The notes under the pieces: generated by a model
Told to the model about the DNA's origin: nothing
Seen by the model: the letters and a program-made list of their open reading frames with translations, nothing else
Database searches by the model: none
Shown here: piece after piece, positions 38,390-44,687 of the stretch
How the letters are laid out: every line of letters starts with the position of its first letter
Numbering within the stretch: the first letter of the stretch is position 1
Virus record (IMG/VR): IMGVR_UViG_3300037961_001347
Location: 1 to 48,263 of that record
DNA length: 48,263 bases
Source: a virus
Direction: 5' to 3' (one strand)
Program-made: the position numbers and the translations under genes

Positions 38390-40986
38390 TTTACGCTCTT
38401 TTCTCTAAATATTATTTGTATATCATTTATTTCAAAATCAGTAGCTACATCAGACCCAGAAAAACGTAGTCCAAACCCTTTGATTTTATCGAAAGCTTTT
38501 TTATCGACAAATTCTGTCTTTGCTTTACGAATTGGTATATGTAAGGTTTTAAAATTACTTTCAGAACTACCATCTAACGTAGCTAAAATCTCTTCTTCTC
38601 CATCATTTGTAAATCCACGCATTTCAACACCATCGCCATTCTTATAGCTCAAATACACGCTTATAATTTTTTTGTCGACACTTGGCTTGCCAAAAGTAAA
38701 TTCCTTCGTTTTAAGGGCCATTTCGTCAATATTTACGGTGTTATTTAACTTACTTGGACTAGTATTCCACTTACGTAGCTCTATATTTGTACTATCATAT
38801 TTACTAAACCATAAAATATCACCAGCATTGTTAGTTACAAAATTAGTAGTGTCGACAGCTTCAAAGCCTTTACTTCTGTAATACAATGCAAAAGATTTTA
38901 AGTCAAATGCAACAATCTTCTGATTTTTATTACCTATAATAATAGTACGCTCATCAGGGTCATATCCTATAATATTATTTACACTATAATAATTAGACCA
39001 AACAAGTCTTTGCTGCCCTTTTTTATCTAATAATAAATCTCTTACTTGTTTTCCATCGTATAAATAAAAACCAAACTTATTAAACCATGCAATAAAACCT
39101 TCACCTCTTACAACATGATAATCTTTTTCACAACCTTTATATTCTAGTGTTGCTTCTAAAAACTCTATATCTCTAGCAATGTTAATAATATATAAATGAT
39201 TTCTTTTAAACTCTAAAAGCTTACTTCCTAAAGATTCTAATGCAATTATGTCATCACCATCATTAATTTCAACATCAATTCTATTTTCAAAACTAAATGT
39301 ATCAAAAGCGTTTAAATTAGATTTTAATATAGTATCATTAGCAATTTTTAATTTTTCACTAACAGCATCTTTATATCTTACATTTCCTATGTATAATCTT
39401 CTATTAGCTACTGTACTTGTTTTATAACCTGTGCCAGGCATACCCATAACGTGTTTATCTTGTTCTACATAACTTTCTGCACGTATAGTTTCAGGTTTAT
39501 CTTTAAATGTTATACTACCAATAGGTAATTGTGTTCCAATATTTCTTCCTGTTAAACCTATTGCACCAACATTTGGATAACTATAAATGTTTTGGCTCAT
39601 ATGTGAACTGTGTACAAACAAACCAAAAGGTTTGTAATCTTCACTAGCTGACAATCTCAATCCTTTTCTAAAATCAACTTCAAATAATAAAAACTTTACA
39701 TTACGTCTTCCATCTCCATCATCAGCTTCGTCTGTTTCGTTGTAATAAAATTTAATAGATTTTACATTATCTTCTTGAGGTATATTGCCCCATACTTGTG
39801 CATTTAATTGTATGTTATTAGATGATAATGAATATGTATTTTTCACAGTACCTGCATAAGCTAAATCACTTCTTTGTCCATCTGTATATACTAATTCATA
39901 AAATATATTTACAACTCTATCGTCACTGCTAAAAAACTGTCCAGCATTTTGAGTAAATTGTCCAGTAGTATCATCTTTTGTACCAGCATAAAAATTAGCA
40001 TAAAATTTTCCTCTATAATCCGACTCTGTTGGTATTGCAGTAGATGTATAAGAACCACCATTTAAAGATGTGTTACTATATCCTAATTGATACATTTCTC
40101 CATGAGAGTCTTGCCATATCAAAGATATATCTAAATTTGTATTATGCGTAGCTGCTGTTGTACCATGTACACCTCTTGTAACATTTACAACATCGGCGCC
40201 TACACTAGTAATTTTCATTCTTTCTGTTTCAATTTGTATAATATCTCCCGCATTTAATTTTTGTCCATTTCCACTTACGGGAACTGTAAGTTGTGTACTA
40301 TCCATAGAGTCAGAAGTATTAAATCCAATATCTGCTGAATATGTTAATATACCTAAAGTTTGTTCTCCTCCAATATAAACTTTTACCTTCGTATCAGATG
40401 TATCTGCTGGCTTTGCATCTAAGACTACCCATTTAGTAACATCAATACTATGATTATTTTTAGCAGTATTCATATCATTATCACCGCCAGAATAAGTAAA
40501 ACCCATATGATACGTTTCGTTAACATACTCTAGTTTTTTAGGTGTATTAGTGTCTACAAAAGATGTAGGAGTAACTCTAACGACCCCATCAACAGCACTA
40601 TATACTACAGGACTAAATGTATTCCCATAAGGTACAGTCTTAGTTCCATAAGAATTATTACTTAATTTAAATACTCTTACACCATCAGATGTAACATCAG
40701 TATTAATAAACAACATTTCATTGTTAGAAACTGTACCGTCAGTGTTATCTATATCGTGGTCTGCATTAAATTGAAATAATCCATTTCCTAAATTTACTTC
40801 AGAATTTCTGTCGCCAGTTATACTATTAGCATAATCTACTGCTGCTCCCATAACTTTTAACTTACCAGGAGTTTCTATAGACAAACTATCTAAGTCTTGA
40901 AATTGATTATCTTCAATGTCACGTGAATTAGTTTTGTTATTTAAACCACCACTATAATTTGATATGTTTAATATGCCTTTTGCCAC
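38386..40986 (-). CDS. Tail nozzle / tubular protein-like structural protein
   Basis: 866 aa with a GTG start at 40986 (AGAGGAT about 9 nt upstream). The opening 'NISNYSGGLNNKTNSRDIEDNQFQDLDSLSIETPGKLKVMG' is a typical start of tail tubular B/P22 gp10-like proteins ('GG.n.k.d.rdi.dnq..d..N'). The middle is beta-rich with 'NRRLYIGNVRYKD' and 'GDDIIALESLGSKLLEFKRNHLYIINIARDIEF', a propeller-like repeat found in such nozzle proteins, then 'DERTIIIGNKNQKIVAFDLKSF'. It would build the distal tail and bind the fibre. Fold assignment is by pattern. Confidence 0.65.
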   Translation of the reverse strand: MAKGILNISNYSGGLNNKTNSRDIEDNQFQDLDSLSIETPGKLKVMGAAVDYANSITGDRNSEVNLGNGLFQFNADHDIDNTDGTVSNNEMLFINTDVTSDGVRVFKLSNNSYGTKTVPYGNTFSPVVYSAVDGVVRVTPTSFVDTNTPKKLEYVNETYHMGFTYSGGDNDMNTAKNNHSIDVTKWVVLDAKPADTSDTKVKVYIGGEQTLGILTYSADIGFNTSDSMDSTQLTVPVSGNGQKLNAGDIIQIETERMKITSVGADVVNVTRGVHGTTAATHNTNLDISLIWQDSHGEMYQLGYSNTSLNGGSYTSTAIPTESDYRGKFYANFYAGTKDDTTGQFTQNAGQFFSSDDRVVNIFYELVYTDGQRSDLAYAGTVKNTYSLSSNNIQLNAQVWGNIPQEDNVKSIKFYYNETDEADDGDGRRNVKFLLFEVDFRKGLRLSASEDYKPFGLFVHSSHMSQNIYSYPNVGAIGLTGRNIGTQLPIGSITFKDKPETIRAESYVEQDKHVMGMPGTGYKTSTVANRRLYIGNVRYKDAVSEKLKIANDTILKSNLNAFDTFSFENRIDVEINDGDDIIALESLGSKLLEFKRNHLYIINIARDIEFLEATLEYKGCEKDYHVVRGEGFIAWFNKFGFYLYDGKQVRDLLLDKKGQQRLVWSNYYSVNNIIGYDPDERTIIIGNKNQKIVAFDLKSFALYYRSKGFEAVDTTNFVTNNAGDILWFSKYDSTNIELRKWNTSPSKLNNTVNIDEMALKTKEFTFGKPSVDKKIISVYLSYKNGDGVEMRGFTNDGEEEILATLDGSSESNFKTLHIPIRKAKTEFVDKKAFDKIKGFGLRFSGSDVATDFEINDIQIIFREKSVK

Positions 40987-41092
40987 TTAAATTTATCCTC
41001 TTTGTTTTTCTACTACTTAAATTAAATTTTCTTCTAGTAGAGTTTAAGGATACTCCCGTAGCAGGCTTACCTATACTTTTACTTGTTACCAT
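40952..41092 (-). CDS. Tiny basic protein spanning a gene junction
   Basis: 46 aa (MVTSKSIGKPATGVSLNSTR, then RKFNLSSRKTKRINLSGKRHIKHIKL). It overlaps the end of the phosphoesterase (14 nt) and the start of the 866-aa gene (35 nt) in another frame. GGGGAG lies about 8 nt upstream of the ATG. Extremely basic (Lys/Arg/His), like the other tiny proteins at 42226-43175; a DNA-condensing role is plausible. Supported by overlap, ribosome site and composition. Confidence 0.5.
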   Translation of the reverse strand: MVTSKSIGKPATGVSLNSTRRKFNLSSRKTKRINLSGKRHIKHIKL

Positions 41093-41846
41093 CAATCAGT
41101 TCTCCCCAAACAGTAGTTTTACCATCAGTAATTTCAACTACTTCTACTTTAAATTCTCCGTTATCAAACCAATCTACAATAGCAAATGCGTGACCCCAGT
41201 TATGTAGTCTGCCTTTTAACCATCTATTGTTTTCATGGTCCATTTTTTTTAGACAACCCATTGACCAAGCACCAATGTTTCCATTTAGCTTAGTCAATGT
41301 ATGTCTTTGTATATCGTGAGTATGTCCATATATTACATTCTCACCATATGTTTCCAGGTGTTTCTTTGCATGATATGTAGTAGCAAAGGCACCATGGAAA
41401 AACGCTAACTTGCCTATTTCGATAGGTAAGTTGTGTTCTTTGTATTTGTATCCTCTTTCTTTAATTTTACATTTTTTTTCAAAAGTGTAATCGTTGAGAT
41501 AAGGATACTTATTAGCAAAATTATCCAGCCAGAGGTCGTGGTTACCTTGGAGTAAATACTTTTCTTTACATCCCACTTCTTTAAGTACTGCATCCCACTC
41601 ATCTAATCCTTCATTTACTAATTTTATATCTTCTTCTACTAATGGAAGTTGAAACTCTAAAGGTGGTAATTTCTTGTCTTTATATCTCCAAGCAGATACC
41701 GACTCCCATTCTCCAACATCCCCAAGGTTTACAAAAACCTTTGGTTTTATTTTAAGTATTGCTTTTTTAACACATTCTACTGCAGCTCTATCTTCTAATG
41801 GATAATGCTGGTCAGGTATTACAATACCACGTTTTTTAAGTTTCAA
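41079..41846 (-). CDS. Calcineurin-like metallophosphoesterase
   Basis: 255 aa with a TTG start at 41846; AGGAGG lies 6-7 nt upstream and decides it. All core motifs of the family are present: 'PDQHYP' (D12, H14), 'LGDVGEW' (D43), 'GNHDLW' (N102-H103-D104), His151, and 'GHTHD' (H175, H177). It would bind two metals and cleave phosphate mono- or diesters. A substrate cannot be read from sequence; DNA-end, nucleotide or teichoic/lipid phosphates are options. Found in virion-protein operons of other phages. A small helical protein gene lies directly upstream. Confidence 0.85.
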   Translation of the reverse strand: MKLKKRGIVIPDQHYPLEDRAAVECVKKAILKIKPKVFVNLGDVGEWESVSAWRYKDKKLPPLEFQLPLVEEDIKLVNEGLDEWDAVLKEVGCKEKYLLQGNHDLWLDNFANKYPYLNDYTFEKKCKIKERGYKYKEHNLPIEIGKLAFFHGAFATTYHAKKHLETYGENVIYGHTHDIQRHTLTKLNGNIGAWSMGCLKKMDHENNRWLKGRLHNWGHAFAIVDWFDNGEFKVEVVEITDGKTTVWGELIDGNK

Positions 41847-41855
41847 TGAAACCTC

Positions 41856-42008
41856 CTAGTCTAATGCTTTTTTAATTTCTGCAAACAACTTGTCGTCTAA
41901 TTTATTTGAAGACTTAGCAACTAAGTGTTCTCCTAAATGTAATACGATAGCTTTTAATACTTTTTCAGTACCTAGTTTAGCAAGTAATTTACCTAATATT
42001 GGTCCCAT
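41856..42008 (-). CDS. Tiny amphipathic protein
   Basis: 50 aa (MGPILGKLLAKLGTEKVLKA, then IVLHLGEHLVAKSSNKLDDKLFAEIKKALD). Two amphipathic helices; 'LLAKLGTEKVLKAIVLHLGEHLVAKS' is basic on one face and hydrophobic on the other. The start overlaps the stop of the previous gene by one base (TAATG). A small membrane-active or structural role is possible. Confidence 0.55.
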   Translation of the reverse strand: MGPILGKLLAKLGTEKVLKAIVLHLGEHLVAKSSNKLDDKLFAEIKKALD

Positions 42009-42205
42009 TATTTTACCTCGCAATCCTGTTCACAAGCTTCAAGACCTTTCATATATCCCTGATGCTCAATTACCATTTGTTTAACTTCTGCTAATCTTTC
42101 GTTAGCACTTTGTATCTCTTGTACAAGTTGATTATGCTGTTCAACTAAAGTTTGCATTTTAGTCTCAGCTTCTTGTCTTAGGTCTACTTTTTTTTCTTTT
42201 GCCAT
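42008..42205 (-). CDS. Small coiled-coil protein
   Basis: 65 aa (MAKEKKVDLRQEAETKMQTL, then VEQHNQLVQEIQSANERLAEVKQMVIEHQGYMKGLEACEQDCEVK). One long heptad-patterned coiled coil and a C-terminal Cys pair region ('ACEQDCEVK'). AGGAGACC precedes the ATG. The 'HN.L..EI..AN.RL.E...M....G...GL' pattern is one I recall from small phage structural accessory proteins. Confidence 0.6.
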   Translation of the reverse strand: MAKEKKVDLRQEAETKMQTLVEQHNQLVQEIQSANERLAEVKQMVIEHQGYMKGLEACEQDCEVK

Positions 42206-42225
42206 TTTACTGGTCTCCTATTTAG

Positions 42226-42462
42226 TTATCTATATCTTGCAGTTTTCTTTGCAATCTTTTTAGGTTGTGCAACGTGTTGCTTACCTTTCCTATTGCCCTT
42301 TGCTTTAGCTCTATTAGTAGCAGCTTTTTCACCTTTGGACAATGCTTTCCAAGCAGCATCAGGTAAGTATCTTTTTTTACCTTTGCTTGGTTTGCCATCT
42401 GAAGTTCTCCATTTTTGTTGAGTCCATCGTTTTAGACTTTTCTGTGACTTCTTCATTGGCAT
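42226..42462 (-). CDS. Small basic virion-associated protein
   Basis: 78 aa, pI very high: 'SQKSLKRWTQQKWRTSDGKPSKGKKRYLPDAAWKALSKGEKAATNRAKAKGNRKGKQHVAQPKKIAKKTARYR'-type content, of which 'KSLKRWT.QKWRTSDGKPSKG' and 'RYLPDAAWKALS..EKAATN' form a pattern I recall from a conserved family in marine phages. Its start overlaps the stop of the 59-aa gene (ATG shared with the TAA). Probably binds DNA or the virion surface. No enzymatic motif. Confidence 0.65.
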   Translation of the reverse strand: MPMKKSQKSLKRWTQQKWRTSDGKPSKGKKRYLPDAAWKALSKGEKAATNRAKAKGNRKGKQHVAQPKKIAKKTARYR

Positions 42463-42641
42463 TATCTATATCCTCCTCCTGCTGCTTTATACCTTCTAGC
42501 TAATAGTTGTGCTTTTCTAGCAGACCATTGTCCAGGTTTACCACCTTTGCTACCAGCTTTTATTTGTTGAAATAAACGCTTACGCATTGTAGGCTTTGTA
42601 TAATTACCAGCTTCGTTAACTCTACTTTTTCTTTTTGCCAT
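42462..42641 (-). CDS. Small basic conserved protein
   Basis: 59 aa (MAKRKSRVNEAGNYTKPTMR, then KRLFQQIKAGSKGGKPGQWSARKAQLLARRYKAAGGGYR). The pattern 'KSRVN.AGNYTKP..RKRLF..IKAGSKGGKPGQWSARKAQ.LA..YKA.GGGY' is one I recognise from many phages, always small and basic. Function not established, possibly a DNA-binding virion component. It overlaps the next upstream gene by 20 nt. Confidence 0.65.
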   Translation of the reverse strand: MAKRKSRVNEAGNYTKPTMRKRLFQQIKAGSKGGKPGQWSARKAQLLARRYKAAGGGYR

Positions 42642-42735
42642 AACTCATCTTCTTGCCAACTTTTTTAGCATATGCTTTTGCTTTTTTCTTTCCTGCTGCT
42701 GTATAAGCAAACTTCTTTTTTCCTACTTTAGGCAT
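42622..42735 (-). CDS. Tiny Lys-rich protein
   Basis: 37 aa (MPKVGKKKFAYTAAGKKKAK, then AYAKKVGKKMSYGKKKK). About one half Lys. The 'MPKVG.KKF.YT..GK..AK..AK..GKK' pattern is one I recall from other phages. GTAGTTATGCC precedes the start (AGGAGGTAGTT upstream). Overlaps the 59-aa gene by 20 nt. Confidence 0.6.
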   Translation of the reverse strand: MPKVGKKKFAYTAAGKKKAKAYAKKVGKKMSYGKKKK

Positions 42736-42744
42736 AACTACCTC

Positions 42745-43035
42745 CTACCACTTTACTTTATTAGCCCAATATGCTGCAGACATTTTGCCTTTAGCTATAT
42801 TCTTAGCGTGTCTCGCTTTAAAACTTTTTCTACGTGCTTTTTGTCTAGCTGACTCACCTTTTTTAGGTTTACCAGCAGTTTTCACACCTTGTTGTCCAAA
42901 ACGTATTGTTTTTACTTTGTCGCCTACTTTTGCAACAACAATATGAGACTTTGTTTTATGTCCAGGAGTTCTTTTAGGTTTATTATAACCTGATACTCCA
43001 GCTCTAGTCAATCTAGAATCTTTTTTCTTAGCCAT
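42745..43035 (-). CDS. Basic conserved phage protein
   Basis: 96 aa, basic: 'RLTRAGVSGYNKPKRTPGHKTKSHIVVAKVGDKVKTIRFGQQGVKTAGKPKKGESARQKARRKSFKARHAKNIAKGKMSAAYWANKVKW'-type layout. The segments 'GYNKPKRTP.H..KSHIVVAK.GDKVKTIRFGQQGV' and 'RRKSFKARHAKNIAKGKMSAAYWANKVKW' are ones I recognise as a recurring cassette in marine phages. No known enzyme motif; probably associates with DNA or the virion. Confidence 0.7.
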   Translation of the reverse strand: MAKKKDSRLTRAGVSGYNKPKRTPGHKTKSHIVVAKVGDKVKTIRFGQQGVKTAGKPKKGESARQKARRKSFKARHAKNIAKGKMSAAYWANKVKW

Positions 43036-43175
43036 TATCCTTGCCCTCTTTTACGTTTTTTATAATACTTTTTACTGGTTTTAGTTCCATATTTAGTATT
43101 ATTTGACATTCCTTGACGAGTTTTCTTCTTTCCATTGCTTCTCTTCTGCTGCTTTAGTCCGAATACTTTACGCAT
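43035..43175 (-). CDS. Tiny basic protein
   Basis: 46 aa (MRKVFGLKQQKRSNGKKKTR, then QGMSNNTKYGTKTSKKYYKKRKRGQG). 'SNNTKYGTKTSKKYYKKRKRGQG' is a pattern I recall from other phages' tiny proteins. Its stop overlaps the next start by one base. Part of the basic-protein cluster. Confidence 0.6.
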   Translation of the reverse strand: MRKVFGLKQQKRSNGKKKTRQGMSNNTKYGTKTSKKYYKKRKRGQG

Positions 43176-43192
43176 GATGTCAAATATAATAC

Positions 43193-43591
43193 CTATCTAA
43201 CTTCTTTCCTAATACTTTCAATAATAGTATTTTCATCAAACCTCATAGAAATACCAGGTTCAAATCTTTTTACCTCTTTACCGTTTTCTAAAACAATAAT
43301 AGTAGGTACTATTTTAATGTTCCATTCTTTTGCAATGGTAGCACCAATTACTTTGTCTTCAATATCTATTTCAGCTACATAACATAACTTAGATAGTTTT
43401 TCTATCTTTACTCTGTTTTGATGATTCCAACTTGCATTTACTTGTACTACAGAACAATTCTGTACATTAAGCAGCTGCACATCTTGAAAACTATCAAGTC
43501 TAACTGACTGCGCCGATAAAGAAGACAAGCAAGCAAATAGCACAAAACCATACGATAAGCATGACTGTAAAATATTGTTTAGCTTTTTCAT
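43193..43591 (-). CDS. Exported thioredoxin-like protein lacking CxxC
   Basis: 132 aa. Residues 1-27 (MKKLNNILQSCLSYGFVLFA, then CLSSLSAQS) form a signal peptide ending in AQS. The rest has the thioredoxin pattern 'CSVVQVNASWNHQN..KIEKL', 'YVAEIDIEDK', 'AKEWNIKIVPTIIVLENGKEVKRFEPG', with the cis-proline motif IVPT. The usual WCxxC is replaced by WNHQN, so the two catalytic cysteines are gone. It cannot act as a normal disulphide reductase; it may bind a host or virion partner in the envelope. Isolated in a virion operon. Confidence 0.72.
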   Translation of the reverse strand: MKKLNNILQSCLSYGFVLFACLSSLSAQSVRLDSFQDVQLLNVQNCSVVQVNASWNHQNRVKIEKLSKLCYVAEIDIEDKVIGATIAKEWNIKIVPTIIVLENGKEVKRFEPGISMRFDENTIIESIRKEVR

Positions 43592-43609
43592 CTGTTATTT
43601 TCCTTAACT

Positions 43610-43906
43610 TCATTTGTTGTTCATATCTATAAGTGTTTGAGTAATAGCTTTAGTATCCTGTTTAATGTCGTCTACTTTTTCTTCTAATTTCTCAACCTTA
43701 TCTTCTGTATTCATAATACTATTACGAATCATTTGGTCTTTTAAATCATACTCTGTTCTAGAAACTGGCGGTTCTGGTAACTGTTTAGCTTCTTCAATAT
43801 CACCTTGAAGCGTAAACCACATACCAACAATCATACCAATAGATACAACTACACTAATAGCAGTTTCTATACTTAGACTAAATTTAGTATCTTTACTTAC
43901 TTCCAT
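43610..43906 (-). CDS. Membrane-anchored coiled-coil protein
   Basis: 98 aa. Residues about 11-33 ('SIETAISVVVSIGMIVGMWFTLQG') form one membrane segment; the remaining part is a charged coiled coil ('NTEDKVEKLEEKVDDIKQDTKAITQTLIDMN'). Such proteins in lysis cassettes act as spanin- or holin-partner parts. With the adjacent 66-aa protein it may form a lysis pair. No signal-anchored catalytic domain. Role inferred. Confidence 0.55.
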   Translation of the reverse strand: MEVSKDTKFSLSIETAISVVVSIGMIVGMWFTLQGDIEEAKQLPEPPVSRTEYDLKDQMIRNSIMNTEDKVEKLEEKVDDIKQDTKAITQTLIDMNNK

Positions 43907-43915
43907 TGTTATCCC

Positions 43916-44116
43916 CTATAATATGCCTAATAAAACTGCTGCTAATATACCTATGCCAGTAATACGTGCAATGTTTTGTTCATTTTTACGTACTCTGCCA
44001 TTTTGCTCTTTAACTAATTGCTTTATCTCTTTTATATCATGATAAATATCAATTACTTGAGCTTCTATAACAGCAACTCTTTCAGCCATTTGTTCTCTGT
44101 ATTCACTTACTTTCAT
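43916..44116 (-). CDS. XhlA-like coiled-coil membrane protein (putative holin-type)
   Basis: 66 aa. N-terminal coiled coil ('EYREQMAERVAVIEAQVIDIYHDIKEIKQLVKEQNGRVRKNEQNIARI') and a C-terminal membrane helix ('TGIGILAAVLLGIL'). Length and order (coiled coil then terminal TM) fit XhlA/hemolysin-type holin partners. It starts one base after the stop of the 108-aa gene. Holin role is likely but not proven; no endolysin gene sits next to it. Confidence 0.55.
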   Translation of the reverse strand: MKVSEYREQMAERVAVIEAQVIDIYHDIKEIKQLVKEQNGRVRKNEQNIARITGIGILAAVLLGIL

Positions 44117-44442
44117 TATTGTCCACCACCAAAACCACCACCACTTGTTTCATGATATCCACCGATAGCATGACTAAAATGGTGTGGAGCACTTATTATT
44201 GCAGACCTATGTGATGCTGTTACAGTAGTATTTGCTGAACTAGCTAATGGATTATTACTACCACCTATTTTTTCAAAAGCTCCAATAGGTCCACTATTTT
44301 GTCCAGCATACGTATGTGTAATACCGCCAACAGTAACGTCCGATGTTGCCATAGCAGATATACTTATATCAGTAGTCTGTACTACTTTACATTCATCTGC
44401 TATTTCAGCTTTTAGTTTTACATTAGTGTTGGGTACTGCCAT
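44116..44442 (-). CDS. Small structural or fibre-associated protein
   Basis: 108 aa. A beta-rich N-terminus ('VPNTNVKLKAEIADECKVV'), a Ser/Ala/Gly-rich middle and a His/Gly-rich end ('APHHFSHAIGGYHETSGGGFGGGQ'). Overlaps both neighbours by one base. The Gly-rich tail is typical of tail-fibre tips or assembly aids. It directly follows the fibre-associated 81-aa gene. Confidence 0.5.
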   Translation of the reverse strand: MAVPNTNVKLKAEIADECKVVQTTDISISAMATSDVTVGGITHTYAGQNSGPIGAFEKIGGSNNPLASSANTTVTASHRSAIISAPHHFSHAIGGYHETSGGGFGGGQ

Positions 44443-44687
44443 TACTCAGCGTCTCTAATTGCTTTGTACTCTACTAAGTCTGCTTCCACTTCTGCAAGCT
44501 GTGCTTCTAAATTAGCTTTTTGAGCTTCTGCATCTGTTATAGCATCATCAACAATTTTAGTTTCTTCATAATCCAAAACAGTAACATCGTTACCGTTTGC
44601 ATTTTTCATAACTCTAGTATGTTTAATTGAAACTTCTTTTGGTGCTTCTGCTACTCCATTTTCTACTGCACTTATTACTTTAGCCAT
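44442..44687 (-). CDS. Small coiled-coil protein after the tail fibre
   Basis: 81 aa (MAKVISAVENGVAEAPKEVS, then 'IKHTRVMKNANGNDVTVLDYEETKIVDDAITDAEAQKANLEAQLAEVEADLVEYKAIRDAE'). An N-terminal beta part then a long acidic coiled coil. Overlaps the fibre gene by 8 nt. Similar short proteins after fibre genes can be fibre chaperones; here this is inference. Confidence 0.55.
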   Translation of the reverse strand: MAKVISAVENGVAEAPKEVSIKHTRVMKNANGNDVTVLDYEETKIVDDAITDAEAQKANLEAQLAEVEADLVEYKAIRDAE

